DNA of 36,829 bases from contig DXIO01000079.1 in assembly GCA_019112875.1 (NCBI GenBank), forward strand, positions 1-36,829, written 5' to 3'. This DNA comes from Candidatus Aquabacterium excrementipullorum (lineage in GTDB: Bacteria; Pseudomonadota; Gammaproteobacteria; Burkholderiales; Burkholderiaceae_C). The notes beneath the pieces are model-generated. The model did not search any database. It was not told the DNA's origin and saw only the letters and a program-made list of their open reading frames with translations. This document shows positions 1 to 8,276 of this stretch, piece by piece (position 1 is the first letter of the stretch; each line of letters opens with the position of its first letter). Position numbers and translations under genes: made by a program.

Positions 1-521
1 ACCACCACCATGGGCACGGCGACCACGGGCATCATCATCATGCGCATCATGGCCACCACAGCCATGCGCACGAGGGCGATCATGAAGACCTGAACCTGCG
101 CGCTGCCTACCTGCACGTGGTGGCCGATGCCGCCACGTCCGTGCTGGCCATCGCAGCGCTGTTCAGTGGCAAGCTGTGGGGGCTGACCTGGCTGGACCCG
201 GTGATGGGCCTGGTGGGCGCATTGCTGGTCACGGTGTGGGCCGTCGGATTGCTCAAGGAAACCGCGCGAGGCCTGCTCGATGCCGACATGAACGCCCCTG
301 TGGTCGAGGAAATCCGCGAGGCGATCGAGCAGGGGCCGATCCCGGCGCACCTGGCCGATCTTCACGTCTGGCGTGTAGGGCCGGGCCGCTACGCTTGCAT
401 CGTGTCGCTGGACACGCCCGCCGCCGAGGCGCAGCCGGAAGATTTCAAACGCCTGCTCCGCGTGCATGAAGAACTGGTGCACATCTCCGTGGAGGTGAAC
501 CATCGGGCGAGCGTGGGCTGA
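1..521 (+). CDS. Cation diffusion facilitator metal efflux protein, C-terminal part (DmeF-like)
   Basis: The 5' end is cut by the window; the frame is open from base 3 and stops with TGA at 519-521. The first 28 or so codons encode a very histidine-rich stretch (runs of HHH and HHHH), as in the cytoplasmic loop between transmembrane helices 4 and 5 of CDF transporters. Next comes LNLRAAYLHVVADAATSVLA, typical of the helix-5 metal-site region (H..D), then helix 6 (WLDPVMGLVGALL) and a C-terminal cytoplasmic domain with DLHVWRVG and a closing HISVEVNH. The family exports divalent metals such as Co2+, Zn2+, Ni2+ or Cd2+ in exchange for protons. The sequence resembles the DmeF branch (from memory), but the substrate cannot be fixed from the sequence. 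The gene converges on the PEP-CTERM gene and is separated from it by a two-way terminator. Confidence 0.88.
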   Translation, partial: HHHGHGDHGHHHHAHHGHHSHAHEGDHEDLNLRAAYLHVVADAATSVLAIAALFSGKLWGLTWLDPVMGLVGALLVTVWAVGLLKETARGLLDADMNAPVVEEIREAIEQGPIPAHLADLHVWRVGPGRYACIVSLDTPAAEAQPEDFKRLLRVHEELVHISVEVNHRASVG

Positions 522-542
522 GCGGAGCCTTCAGCGCCCATG

Positions 543-570
543 AAAAAAGCCGGACCAGGTCCGGCTTTTC
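543..570. terminator. Bidirectional intrinsic terminator
   Basis: Twelve-base arms AAAAGCCGGACC (545-556) and GGTCCGGCTTTT (558-569) form a near-perfect hairpin with A-rich and T-rich flanks, so it can work from both strands. It lies between the efflux gene ending at 521 (+) and the PEP-CTERM gene ending at 589 (-). Confidence 0.85.
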
Positions 571-588
571 TGGTTGCACGCGGGAAGA

Positions 589-1080
589 TCAGGCGATCTT
601 GCGGCGGCGCAGCAGCGTGCCGGCGACACCCAGGCCAGCCAGCGTCAGTGCCAGCGACTCGGGCTCGGGGACCGCTGCCACGGCCGACAGCGATCCGCCA
701 TAGGCGGCGCTGTACGAAGAACTGGGCGTTCCGATGATGGACAGGACATAGGCGCCGTCCGCAAGGGAATTGAACGAATAAGTGGCCGGGATGTTCGTGC
801 TGCCCGCGATGGCGATGGTTGTCGACGTGGGACCGGTCAGGCTGATGCTGTAGTCCACCGGGTCTGTCGAGCGCAGCGACAGGGTCAGATTGCTCAGATC
901 GGTGAGGGAGTCCAGCGTGAAGCTGTAGCTCCAGGGGACGGGGGTGGTGGACAGGCCGGTGCCCACGATGGGAGCGCTGTCCGGGTTGGTCCCGAGGCTG
1001 ATCGGGGTGGCCGCGAAGGCGCTGCTGAAGGCGGTGGCTAGGACTGCAGCCGGCACCAAGTGACGAAGGTTGAATGTCAT
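589..1080 (-). CDS. PEP-CTERM sorting-domain protein
   Basis: A small secreted protein of 163 residues. An N-terminal signal peptide (MTFNLRH, then a hydrophobic run ending AFA at about residue 23) is followed by a Ser/Thr-rich, probably beta-rich body. The C-terminus is a textbook PEP-CTERM tail: VPEP at 137-140, a short hydrophobic helix (LALTLAGLGVAGTLL) and RRRK at 158-161. In known systems exosortase (EpsH/XrtA type) recognises this tail and the protein reaches the cell surface or matrix; no exosortase is in the window. The start at 1080 is preferred over an upstream in-frame ATG at 1176 because AAAGGAA lies at suitable spacing and the signal peptide begins there. The body is not recognised. 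It lies downstream of rfbC on the same strand after a 204-bp gap, so it probably has its own promoter. Confidence 0.85.
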   Translation of the reverse strand: MTFNLRHLVPAAVLATAFSSAFAATPISLGTNPDSAPIVGTGLSTTPVPWSYSFTLDSLTDLSNLTLSLRSTDPVDYSISLTGPTSTTIAIAGSTNIPATYSFNSLADGAYVLSIIGTPSSSYSAAYGGSLSAVAAVPEPESLALTLAGLGVAGTLLRRRKIA

Positions 1081-1222
1081 GGATGGTTCCTTTGATAACT
1101 TTGTAGAAGCCCAAGCCGTAGCCGAAGCTGCAGCCCTTTTCCCCTTGGATCTGAGCGAGGCCCTTGTGAGCCTCATTTTTAATCGGTCTGAATGCGGATT
1201 AATTCACATCCTACCGTCTCAG

Positions 1223-1253
1223 GTATGACCCTCGGATGACCAAAGCGTGTCAA
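1223..1253 (-). promoter_or_regulatory. Possible sigma-70 promoter for the PEP-CTERM gene
   Basis: On the minus strand a perfect TTGACA (1248-1253) is followed 18-19 bases later by a weak -10-like GTCATA/TCATAC (about 1223-1229). This would give a leader of roughly 135 bases before the start at 1080. The long spacer and poor -10 make it tentative. I see no sigma-54 -24/-12 pair, which has been described for some other PEP-CTERM genes. Confidence 0.3.
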
Positions 1254-1284
1254 AGGTTAGCAATCGTTGCAGAGTCTGGAGCGA

Positions 1285-1845
1285 CTACAGACTTGCGTCA
1301 GCCAGGACGGGGGCCTGCTCGTCCTTGGCGGCCAGTTGCACCGTCAGGCCCCGCACGGGCCAGGTGATGTCGATGACAGGGTCATTCCAGGCGATGGACC
1401 CTTCGCAGTCCTTCGCGTAGACATCCGTTGTCTTGTACAGGAAGTGGGTGTCGTCCTCGAGGGCGAGGAAGCCATGCGCAAAGCCCTCTGGCAGCCAGAG
1501 CTGCTTCTTGTTGTCAGCGCTGAGCTCGACGCCCACCCACCTGCCAAAAGTCTGTGAGCCGGGGCGGATGTCGACCGCCACGTCGAAGGCGCGGCCCTTG
1601 GCCACGCGCACCAGCTTGCCCTGAGCGTGAGGGGCGCGCTGGAAGTGCAGGCCACGCAGCACACCCGCCTGGCTGCAGGAATGGTTGTCCTGCACGAAAG
1701 GGCGCGGCGCCGGCAGGCCCAGTTCGGCCAGGCCTGCCAGGAAGCGCTCCTGGTTGAAGGACTCCATGAACCATCCGCGCGCGTCGCCGAACACCGCCGG
1801 CTCGATGATGACCACGTCCGGAATGTCGGTGGGGGTGAATCGCAT
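1285..1845 (-). CDS. rfbC: dTDP-4-dehydrorhamnose 3,5-epimerase
   Basis: The 186-residue protein matches the usual length of RfbC/RmlC, a cupin epimerase that converts dTDP-4-keto-6-deoxyglucose to dTDP-4-keto-rhamnose. Visible hallmarks are VQDNHSCSQAGVLRGLHFQ at 51-69, with the catalytic histidine in LHFQ; KLVRVAKGRAFDVAVDIR; and LPEGFAHGFLAL. It is the last gene of the rfbBDAC operon, starting 15 bases after rfbA with GGAG about eight bases before the ATG. It acts in the cytosol on the rhamnose precursor for O-antigen, exopolysaccharide or glycoproteins. The assignment is firm. Confidence 0.97.
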   Translation of the reverse strand: MRFTPTDIPDVVIIEPAVFGDARGWFMESFNQERFLAGLAELGLPAPRPFVQDNHSCSQAGVLRGLHFQRAPHAQGKLVRVAKGRAFDVAVDIRPGSQTFGRWVGVELSADNKKQLWLPEGFAHGFLALEDDTHFLYKTTDVYAKDCEGSIAWNDPVIDITWPVRGLTVQLAAKDEQAPVLADASL

Positions 1846-1860
1846 GAAGAAGGCTCCGGA

Positions 1861-2754
1861 TCAGTAGATCTTGTCGTTCAGGACCTTGAGCAGGTACTGG
1901 CCGTAACCGTTCTTGAGCATCGGCTGGGCGAGCTTGTGCACGTGTTCGGCGGTGATCCAGCCCGAGCGGTAGGCGATCTCCTCCAGGCAGGCCACCTTCA
2001 GGCCCTGGCGTTTTTCGAGCGTGGCGATGAACTGGCTGGCTTCGAGCAGGCTGTCGTGGGTGCCGGTGTCGAGCCAGGCATAGCCGCGCCCCATGATCTC
2101 GACGCTGAGTTGGCCGAGTGCCAGGTAGTGGGCATTGACGTCGGTGATCTCCAGCTCGCCCCGTGGGCTGGGCTTGATGCTGGCCGCGATGTCGCAGACT
2201 TGCCTGTCGTAGAAGTACAGGCCCGTGACCGCGTAGTTGCTCTTGGGCTGCTTGGGCTTTTCCTCGATGCTGAGGGCCCGTTGCTGCCCGTCGAACTCGA
2301 CCACGCCGTAACGCTCCGGGTCGGTCACGTGGTAGGCGAACACGCTGGCGCCCTGGTCGCCACTGGCAGCGTGGGTCAGCAGTTGCTGGAAGTTGTGGCC
2401 GTAGTAGATGTTGTCGCCCAGCACCAGGGCGCTGGGGTTGTTGCCCACGTGCTCGCGTCCCAGGATGAAGGCCTGGGCCAGTCCGTCCGGGCTGGGCTGC
2501 ACGCAGTAGCTCAGGTTCAGGCCCCACTGGCTGCCATCGCCCAGCAGGTGCTGGAAGCGGGGCGTGTCCTGCGGGGTGCTGATGACGAGGATGTCCCGGA
2601 TGCCGGCGAGCATCAGGGTGCTCAGCGGGTAGTACACCATGGGCTTGTCATAGACCGGCAGCAGTTGCTTGCTGATGGCCAGCGTGGCGGGATGCAGGCG
2701 GGTGCCGGAGCCTCCGGCGAGGATGATGCCCTTGCGTGAGAGGGTGGTGCTCAT
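1861..2754 (-). CDS. rfbA: Glucose-1-phosphate thymidylyltransferase
   Basis: The 297-residue protein is standard RfbA/RmlA length and catalyses dTTP + glucose-1-phosphate to dTDP-glucose, the first step of dTDP-rhamnose synthesis. The nucleotide loop is [13 protein letters not shown] (12-24), followed by [28 protein letters not shown] for metal and sugar binding, the EEKP motif, and the C-terminal [17 protein letters not shown] typical of the family. It begins seven bases after rfbD on the same strand and is clearly translated from the same message. In known RmlA enzymes dTDP-rhamnose gives feedback inhibition; that is family knowledge, not visible here. Confidence 0.97.
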   Translation of the reverse strand: MSTTLSRKGIILAGGSGTRLHPATLAISKQLLPVYDKPMVYYPLSTLMLAGIRDILVISTPQDTPRFQHLLGDGSQWGLNLSYCVQPSPDGLAQAFILGREHVGNNPSALVLGDNIYYGHNFQQLLTHAASGDQGASVFAYHVTDPERYGVVEFDGQQRALSIEEKPKQPKSNYAVTGLYFYDRQVCDIAASIKPSPRGELEITDVNAHYLALGQLSVEIMGRGYAWLDTGTHDSLLEASQFIATLEKRQGLKVACLEEIAYRSGWITAEHVHKLAQPMLKNGYGQYLLKVLNDKIY

Positions 2755-2761
2755 TGGATGC

Positions 2762-3646
2762 TTACTTCCCCAGGTGTTCGGTCAGCATGCGCTCGACCCC
2801 TTGCTGCCAGTGGGGCAGGCTCAGGCCGAAGGCTTGTTTGAGTTTGTCGGTGTTCAGGCGGGAGTTCAACGGACGCCGGGCCGGTGTCGGGTAGGCGCTG
2901 GTCGGAATGGGCATGACGGCCTCGGGGGGCACGCGCAGTTCCTGACCATGCTTGCGTGCCCATTCGATGACGTAGCGCGCGTAGTCGTACCAGGAGGTCT
3001 CGCCGTCTGCCACCAGGTGGTACAGGCCGCTGAGCGACGGGTTGCTCTGGTTGGCACGGATCGCATGGGCGGTGACATCGGCCAGCAGGTCGGCCCCTGT
3101 GGGGGCGCCGATCTGGTCGTTGATGACGTTGAGCGTGTCACGCTCGGCCGCCAGGCGCAGCATGGTCTTGGCGAAGTTGCCACCCCGTGCCGCGTACACC
3201 CAGCTGGTGCGCAGGATCAGGTGGCGGCAGCCGCTGTCGGCGATGTGGCGTTCACCTTCCAGCTTGGTCTGTCCGTATACGCTCAAGGGGGCGGTGGCGG
3301 CGTTCTCGTCCCGCGGGGAATGGCCGCTGCCGTCGAAGACGTAATCGGTGCTGTAGTGCACCAGCAGTGCGCCCAATTCGGAAGCCTCCGCGGCGATGGC
3401 GCGGGGGGTGTCCGCGTTGATCAGCCTGGCCAGCTCGGGTTCGCTTTCCGCTTTGTCCACGGCCGTATGGGCCGCGGCGTTGACGATCACCTGGGGTTGC
3501 ACCGCCCGTACGAGGGAGGCCACCTGGTCGGGGCGGGTGAAATCGGCGGTATCGACATCGTGCGCGGTGATGTGGCCCAACGGGGTCAGCGCCCGTTGCA
3601 GCTCCCAGCCCACCTGACCGCCTTTGCCCAGCAGCAGAATGTTCAT
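2762..3646 (-). CDS. rfbD: dTDP-4-dehydrorhamnose reductase
   Basis: The 294-residue short-chain dehydrogenase/reductase has a Rossmann start [16 protein letters not shown], the STDYVFDG motif at 99-106, and the catalytic pair in YGQTK (Y124, K128). It reduces dTDP-4-keto-L-rhamnose to dTDP-L-rhamnose with NAD(P)H. The closing region [12 protein letters not shown] is typical of RfbD/RmlD. It sits between rfbB (six-base gap) and rfbA (seven-base gap) in one operon. Length and motifs are normal and I see no lesion. Confidence 0.96.
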   Translation of the reverse strand: MNILLLGKGGQVGWELQRALTPLGHITAHDVDTADFTRPDQVASLVRAVQPQVIVNAAAHTAVDKAESEPELARLINADTPRAIAAEASELGALLVHYSTDYVFDGSGHSPRDENAATAPLSVYGQTKLEGERHIADSGCRHLILRTSWVYAARGGNFAKTMLRLAAERDTLNVINDQIGAPTGADLLADVTAHAIRANQSNPSLSGLYHLVADGETSWYDYARYVIEWARKHGQELRVPPEAVMPIPTSAYPTPARRPLNSRLNTDKLKQAFGLSLPHWQQGVERMLTEHLGK

Positions 3647-3652
3647 GCAGTG

Positions 3653-4750
3653 TCAGGCAGCGCGGCCTGCGTAATTGGTGTTGAGCCAGTCGCGGTAAGC
3701 GCCCGAGCGCACGGTGTCGATCCAGGCGCCGTTCTCGAGGTACCAGCGCACGGTCTTGTCGATGCCGGATTCGAAGGTCTCGGCCGGCGACCAGCCGATG
3801 TCGCGCTGGATCTTGGTGGGATCGATGGCGTAGCGGCGATCATGCCCGGGGCGGTCGGCCACGTAGGTGATCTGGCTTTCGTAGGGCTGGCCATCGGCAC
3901 GCGGGCGCAGGGCATCGAGCTTGCGGCAGATGGTGGTGACGACGTCGATGTTCTTGATCTCGTTGATGCCGCCGACGTTGTAGGTCTCGCCGGTGGTGCC
4001 TTTCTCGAGCACTTGGCAGATGGCCTCGCAGTGGTCGCGCACGAACAGCCAGTCGCGGATGTTGAGGCCGTCTCCGTAGACAGGCAGCGGCTTGCCTTCC
4101 AGCGCGTTGAGGATCATCAGGGGGATGAGCTTCTCGGGGAAGTGGTAAGGCCCGTAGTTGTTGCTGCAGTTGGTGGTCAGCGTGGGCAGGCCGTAAGTGT
4201 GGTGGTAGGCCCGGACCAGGTGGTCGCTGCCCGCCTTGCTGGCCGAGTAGGGGCTGTTGGGGGCGTAGGGCGTGGTCTCGCTGAAGGCGGGGTCGGTGTC
4301 GCTCAGGGAACCATAGACCTCGTCGGTGGAGACATGCAGGAAGCGGAACGCGGCCTTGGCCGTGGCGTCCAGGGGGCTGTCGGGGCCGTTCCAGTAGGCG
4401 CGTACCTCTTCCAGCAGGCTGAACGTGCCGACCATGTTGGTGTGGATGAATTCGCCAGGGCCATGAATGGACCGGTCCACGTGGCTTTCGGCAGCGAAGT
4501 GCAGCACGGCACGGGGGCGGTATTGCAGCAGCGCCTTGCGCACGGCATCGCGGTCGGCGATGTCGGCATGCACCAGCGAGGCCTGGCCTGAGCTCAAGTG
4601 CTCCTGGATGGTGGCCGGGTTGCCGGCGTAGGTGAGCTTGTCGAACACCACCACCGGTTCGGTGGGCAATCCCGATCTGGTGCGGCGCTCGAACCAGTGG
4701 TGGACAAAATTGCCGCCGATGAAGCCGGCGCCTCCGGTGATGAGAATCAT
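3653..4750 (-). CDS. rfbB: dTDP-glucose 4,6-dehydratase
   Basis: The 365-residue enzyme converts dTDP-glucose to dTDP-4-keto-6-deoxyglucose. It shows the NAD-binding loop [11 protein letters not shown], the active-site motif STDEVYG at 141-147 (T142, D143, E144), and the YxxxK pair Y168/K172 in PYSASK. The start at 4750 is chosen because the protein then opens with [12 protein letters not shown] as usual and AAGGA lies upstream; an in-frame TTG at 4786 would add 12 residues unlike the family. It is the first gene of rfbBDAC and is transcribed away from the guanylyltransferase-like gene at 4995. Confidence 0.96.
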   Translation of the reverse strand: MILITGGAGFIGGNFVHHWFERRTRSGLPTEPVVVFDKLTYAGNPATIQEHLSSGQASLVHADIADRDAVRKALLQYRPRAVLHFAAESHVDRSIHGPGEFIHTNMVGTFSLLEEVRAYWNGPDSPLDATAKAAFRFLHVSTDEVYGSLSDTDPAFSETTPYAPNSPYSASKAGSDHLVRAYHHTYGLPTLTTNCSNNYGPYHFPEKLIPLMILNALEGKPLPVYGDGLNIRDWLFVRDHCEAICQVLEKGTTGETYNVGGINEIKNIDVVTTICRKLDALRPRADGQPYESQITYVADRPGHDRRYAIDPTKIQRDIGWSPAETFESGIDKTVRWYLENGAWIDTVRSGAYRDWLNTNYAGRAA

Positions 4751-4788
4751 GGGTACGGGGGTCCTTGACGATGCTTTTGGCTGCAAAG

Positions 4789-4794
4789 ATTATG
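4789..4794 (-). promoter_or_regulatory. Candidate -10 box of the rfbBDAC promoter
   Basis: On the minus strand CATAAT (five of six matches to TATAAT) lies 38 bases before the rfbB start codon and would give a leader of about 32 bases carrying AAGGA. No good -35 is seen at 17 bases, so an activator may be needed. Confidence 0.4.
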
Positions 4795-4821
4795 CGATCT
4801 GGGGTGGGTGTGGCGCTGGAG

Positions 4822-4862
4822 GCCCCCTAATTGAAGGGCTGGTAGCCCTTCAGTGAGGGGGC
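4822..4862. promoter_or_regulatory. 41-bp interrupted palindrome in the rfb divergent control region
   Basis: Outer arms GCCCCCT (4822-4828) and AGGGGGC (4856-4862) and inner arms TGAAGGGCT (4832-4840) and AGCCCTTCA (4844-4852) are perfect complements. The loop is GGT and a 3x3 mismatch separates the two stems. There is no T-run on either side, so it is not a normal terminator. It lies upstream of the candidate promoters of both divergent units, which suits an operator or a cruciform better than a transcribed attenuator. Its binding partner is unknown. Confidence 0.6.
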
Positions 4863-4994
4863 TCGGTAATTCGGCGCACATGGACAAAGAATTGTGTGGT
4901 TCACTATGGGCCCGATCAGGGGAAGCAGGCCGTTGAGTGTCCATGAGACTGTGCCTGTGTAGTATGAAAATCGCGTAACAGGCAGTGTTGAACA

Positions 4995-6098
4995 ATGGCA
5001 AAAGCAATGATTCTGGCTGCGGGACAGGGAACCCGCGTGAGGCCGCTGACCAAAAACATGCCCAAGCCCATGGTGCCGATCCTGGGCAAGCCGGTGATGG
5101 AGTACATCATCGAGCACCTCAAGCGGTACGGCGTCACCGAGATCATGGTGAACGTGGCCTTCAACCACTGGAAGATCGAGAACTACTTCGGTGATGGCCA
5201 TCGCTGGGGCGTGAAGATCGGGTACAGCTACGAAGGTGCCCGTGAGCACGGCGAGATCGTGCCCAAGCCTTGCGGTTCGGCCGGTGGCATGAAGCGTATC
5301 CAGGATTTCAGCGGCTTCTTCGACGACACGACCATCGTGCTGTGCGGTGATGCCATCATCGATCTGGACATCTCGGCGGCGCTGTTCGAGCACAAGACCA
5401 AGCAGGCCATGGCCAGCGTGGTGACGCTGGAAGTGCCGCTGGACCAGGTCAAGAACTACGGCATCGTGGTATCCGACAAGGATGGTCGCATCACGTCGTT
5501 CCAGGAAAAGCCCGCGCCCGAGAAGGCGCTGTCCCAGCTTGCCAGTACCGGCATCTACATCTTCGAGCCGGCCGTGCTGGAACTGGTGCCCTCGGGGCAG
5601 GAGTTCGACATCGGCAGCCAGCTCTTCCCCCTGCTGGTGGACAAGAAGCTGCCGTTCTACGCCCAGAGCCGTCACTTCAACTGGATCGACATCGGCCGCG
5701 TGAGCGACTACTGGGCGGTGTGCCTGCGCGTGCTGCGGGGCGAAGTGGCCCAGATGGACATGCCGGGCACCGAGGTCCGCCCGGGCGTGTGGGTGGGACT
5801 CAACACCCGCATCGATTGGGACACCGTGAAGATCAATGGGCCGGTGTACATCGGCTCGGGCACGTGCATCGAGCCTGGCGTGAGCATCGAGGGGCCGGCC
5901 TGGCTGGGCAACGGTTGCCGCTTGCGCCAGAACAGCGTGTTGCGCCACAGCGTGCTGTTCGACTACACCCGCCTGAGCGAGAACGCGGTGTTCGAGGATG
6001 TGATCGCGTCCCCGCAGTATGTCGTGGACAAGAACGGCAAGACCACCTACCAGGGTGACGAGACGACCCCCCTGCACTGGGGTGACGCCCGGGCCTGA
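4995..6098 (+). CDS. NDP-sugar pyrophosphorylase, mannose-1-phosphate guanylyltransferase-like
   Basis: The 367-residue protein has the nucleotidyltransferase signature at its start: MILAAGQGTRVRPLT, then MPKPMVPILGKPVMEY. It also has LCGDAIIDLDIS for metal binding, a QEKP motif, and FNWIDIGRVSDYW. From about residue 250 it carries left-handed beta-helix hexapeptide repeats (VRPGVWVGLNTRI, GPVYIGSGTCIEPGVSI). This build matches bacterial GDP-mannose pyrophosphorylase-like and glucose-1-phosphate nucleotidyltransferase-like enzymes, so the exact sugar and nucleotide stay open. The start at 4995 is set by the family N-terminus; the ribosome-binding site is weak. It is divergent from rfbB, which supports a role in surface polysaccharide precursors. 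Confidence 0.85.
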   Translation: MAKAMILAAGQGTRVRPLTKNMPKPMVPILGKPVMEYIIEHLKRYGVTEIMVNVAFNHWKIENYFGDGHRWGVKIGYSYEGAREHGEIVPKPCGSAGGMKRIQDFSGFFDDTTIVLCGDAIIDLDISAALFEHKTKQAMASVVTLEVPLDQVKNYGIVVSDKDGRITSFQEKPAPEKALSQLASTGIYIFEPAVLELVPSGQEFDIGSQLFPLLVDKKLPFYAQSRHFNWIDIGRVSDYWAVCLRVLRGEVAQMDMPGTEVRPGVWVGLNTRIDWDTVKINGPVYIGSGTCIEPGVSIEGPAWLGNGCRLRQNSVLRHSVLFDYTRLSENAVFEDVIASPQYVVDKNGKTTYQGDETTPLHWGDARA

Positions 6099-6118
6099 AG
6101 CGCTCGGGCGGGCACTGC

Positions 6119-6751
6119 TCAGGCCGGGCGCAGTCCCGAGCCTGGCAGCAGGGGGCCGGTGAGTTGCGCACGCAGCTGGTTCAGGCCCGCTTGTGCGTCG
6201 GTGGCCATGTGGATGCCTGGGTCGTCCACATCCACATCCATCGAGGGATAGCGCGCCGCCAGACGGCGCAGATCCTGCTCGCATTCCATGCGCACGAGCT
6301 CCGAGAACAGCTCCGAGGACACGGCAATGGGATGGCCACGGCGGTGGCGATGGCAGGGGTAGGCGATCGGGCCTTGCCGCAGGCCATTGGCCACGGTGTG
6401 CAGCGTGCTGGTTTGCAGCATGGGCATGTCGGCCGGCAGGAGCAGCCAGCCGGGAGACTGGGGCCGGTGCATCACGCCGGAGGCGATGTTGCGCACCAGC
6501 CAGTCGCTGTGCGATTGACCGGGGCGGGGCGGCGAGACGGCCAGCACCTCCTGGTGCGGCAGCAGGCTCAGGGCCGCGTGCGCCTGCTCATCGGGGGCGA
6601 CCAGCAGCAGGGGCATGGCGCTGGTCAGCACACGACGCAAGGTGGTGTCCAGGGTGCTGAGCGCGCCCAGCGGGCTGGTGAGCTCCGGGCGGGCACGTGC
6701 CGACTCCGGCTGGGGCGCCGCGAGGATCAGGACGGTGGGCCAAGTGCTCAT
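6119..6751 (-). CDS. Degenerate MobA/MocA-like nucleotidyltransferase family protein
   Basis: A 210-residue protein with the fold pattern of the NTP_transf_3 family (MobA, MocA, molybdenum-cofactor cytidylyl- or guanylyltransferases). It opens STWPTVLILAAPQPES, where active members have an LAAGxGxRxG loop, so the glycine-rich nucleotide loop is missing. The metal-binding region LLLPADMPML, the RRGHPIAV segment and a C-terminal DVDDPGIHMATDAQAGL resembling the family's D.D.P.D...D tail are kept. The ATG at 6751 best fits family length; upstream in-frame starts at 6808 and 6940 exist, and none has a clear ribosome-binding site. No xdh or other molybdenum gene is nearby. It may have lost catalysis or use a changed loop; function is unproven. 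Confidence 0.65.
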   Translation of the reverse strand: MSTWPTVLILAAPQPESARARPELTSPLGALSTLDTTLRRVLTSAMPLLLVAPDEQAHAALSLLPHQEVLAVSPPRPGQSHSDWLVRNIASGVMHRPQSPGWLLLPADMPMLQTSTLHTVANGLRQGPIAYPCHRHRRGHPIAVSSELFSELVRMECEQDLRRLAARYPSMDVDVDDPGIHMATDAQAGLNQLRAQLTGPLLPGSGLRPA

Positions 6752-6924
6752 GTCGACAGTGTGAAAGCCATTGCTGCGATGCACCAGAGTGGCTTTCCTT
6801 AAGGGCATACCCCTGTGAATGAGGGGGGTGCCTTCCGTGACGTGATGTGTTGCCGCAGATTGACCCCTCAGGGGATTGACGACGTGCATGTCAAGCGCCA
6901 CGGCATTTGGTCGATACTTGGGAA

Positions 6925-7581
6925 ATGGAAAAAACGCCACCTCACGATCTGGCGCAGATGCGCCGCAGCTATGGCCAGGCTGAACTGGACGAAACCCACG
7001 TGGCGGCTGAGCCGTTGTCGCAGTTCCAGAAATGGTTCAACGAGGCGGTGAACGCCAAAGTGCTGGAGCCCAACGCCATGACGCTGGCCACCGTCGGGGC
7101 TGATCTGAGGCCCTCGACCCGGGTGGTGCTGCTCAAGGGCCTGGATGCCCGCGGCCTGGTCTGGTACACCAACTACGAAAGCCGCAAGGGCCGCGAACTC
7201 GAAGGCAACCCCCATGCCGCGCTGCAGTTTTTCTGGGGCGAACTGGAGCGCGTGGTCCGTGTGGAAGGCAAGGTCGAGAAAGTGTCGGATGTGGAATCCG
7301 ATGTGTATTACCGAAGCCGGCCGCTGGGTTCACGGATCGGGGCCTGGGCCTCGCCGCAGAGCCAGGTGATCGCATCGAGGGCCACCTTGGAGGCCACCTG
7401 GGCCCAGGAGCAGGCACGCCAGGGAGCGGACCCGGTGCGCCCGTCCAACTGGGGCGGCTACCGCCTGGTGCCCGACCGCTGGGAATTCTGGCAAGGGCGC
7501 AGTTCCCGCCTGCATGACCGCCTGTGCTTCAACCGGGTCGCGGAAGGCGAAGGCTGGGAGCGCTTCCGGTTGGCGCCCTGA
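6925..7581 (+). CDS. pdxH: Pyridoxine/pyridoxamine 5'-phosphate oxidase
   Basis: The 218-residue FMN enzyme oxidises pyridoxine- or pyridoxamine-5-phosphate to pyridoxal phosphate. Family motifs are [35 protein letters not shown], the [15 protein letters not shown] segment, and the C-terminal [17 protein letters not shown] with SRLHDR. The ATG at 6925 is preferred over the upstream in-frame TTG at 6907. No proper ribosome-binding site precedes it, but GATACT lies exactly six bases before the ATG, so the mRNA may be leaderless. PLP made by this pathway is the cofactor of GlyA, encoded further along. Confidence 0.95.
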   Translation: MEKTPPHDLAQMRRSYGQAELDETHVAAEPLSQFQKWFNEAVNAKVLEPNAMTLATVGADLRPSTRVVLLKGLDARGLVWYTNYESRKGRELEGNPHAALQFFWGELERVVRVEGKVEKVSDVESDVYYRSRPLGSRIGAWASPQSQVIASRATLEATWAQEQARQGADPVRPSNWGGYRLVPDRWEFWQGRSSRLHDRLCFNRVAEGEGWERFRLAP

Positions 7582-7605
7582 TCGACGATCAGGGGCTGAA
7601 AGCCC
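7576..7605. terminator. Possible hairpin terminator between pdxH and msrA
   Basis: Arms CCCTGATC (7576-7583) and GATCAGGG (7587-7594) surround GAC and include the pdxH stop codon. An alternative stem GGGCT/AGCCC (7593-7605) overlaps it. There is no T-run, so termination strength is doubtful, but it fills the 27-bp gap between convergent genes. Confidence 0.4.
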
Positions 7606-7608
7606 TCC

Positions 7609-8211
7609 TCAGGCCGTCGGGGCAGGGGTGTCCTGCCCGGCGTCACGGCTGGTGTCGATCGCCGCGAAGGCCTTCTTGAATTTGGCCACCTTGGGCGCCA
7701 CCACGAATGAACAGTAGCCCGCCGTCGGGTTGTGTTCGAAATAGCGTTGGTGGTAAGCCTCAGCCGGATGGTAATTGTCCACCGGGAGGATTTCGGTGAC
7801 GATGGGTGCGCCGTCGTAGGCGCCCTGTGCCTGCAGTGCGGCGATGTGTTCGCGGGCCGCCTTGTCCTGGGCTGCGTTGTGCGTGTAGATGCCGGAGCGG
7901 TACTGCGTGCCCACGTCGTTGCCCTGGCGGTTCAAGGTGGTCGGGTCGTGCACGGTGAACAGCACATCGAGCAACTCTTCGTAGCTGACCTGAGAGGGAT
8001 CGTAGGTGACCCGCACGACCTCGGCATGCCCCGTTTCGCCGGTGCAAACGTCTTCGTAGGTGGGCGCGATGGTGTGACCATTGCTGTATCCCGATTCCGC
8101 CAGCTGAACGCCTCGTACACGGTTGAACACCGTTTCAATGCACCAGAAGCAGCCACCGGCGAAGGTGGCCTGTTCGAGCGGGAGCGTGGGATTTATCGTC
8201 ATGGCGGACAT
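7609..8211 (-). CDS. msrA: Peptide methionine sulfoxide reductase MsrA
   Basis: The 200-residue protein reduces methionine-S-sulfoxide in proteins. The catalytic motif GCFWC is at 20-24 (C21 nucleophile, C24 nearby). It is followed by VRGVQLAESGYSNG, YEDVCTGETGHAEVVRV and the family-typical HDPTTLNRQGNDVGTQYRS. The C-terminal tail after YCSFVVAPKVAKFKKAF is low-complexity and has no further cysteine, so reductant recycling may rely on the GCFWC pair and other proteins. The start at 8211 has AGGA close before it; an ATG at 8202 is possible. It converges on pdxH. Confidence 0.95.
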   Translation of the reverse strand: MSAMTINPTLPLEQATFAGGCFWCIETVFNRVRGVQLAESGYSNGHTIAPTYEDVCTGETGHAEVVRVTYDPSQVSYEELLDVLFTVHDPTTLNRQGNDVGTQYRSGIYTHNAAQDKAAREHIAALQAQGAYDGAPIVTEILPVDNYHPAEAYHQRYFEHNPTAGYCSFVVAPKVAKFKKAFAAIDTSRDAGQDTPAPTA

Positions 8212-8276
8212 TATCCTGCCATGAGGCCATCATGGTCATGCCTGATGCACGTTGCAGATCAGAGGGGCCTCATAAA

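Noticed and set aside
3-95. Histidine-codon run that looks like a short tandem DNA repeat
   Set aside because: It is the coding sequence of the His-rich loop of the metal efflux protein, with CAC/CAT codons; it is not an independent repeat.
2669-4591. A 640-codon open frame on the plus strand across rfbD and rfbB
   Set aside because: It is antisense to intact rhamnose genes, with no recognisable motif and no ribosome-binding site.
6804-6832. Imperfect hairpin GGCA..CCCC / GGGG..TGCC between the MobA-like gene and pdxH
   Set aside because: Imperfect arms with a mismatch, no T-run and no clear place in a transcript; judged too weak to list.
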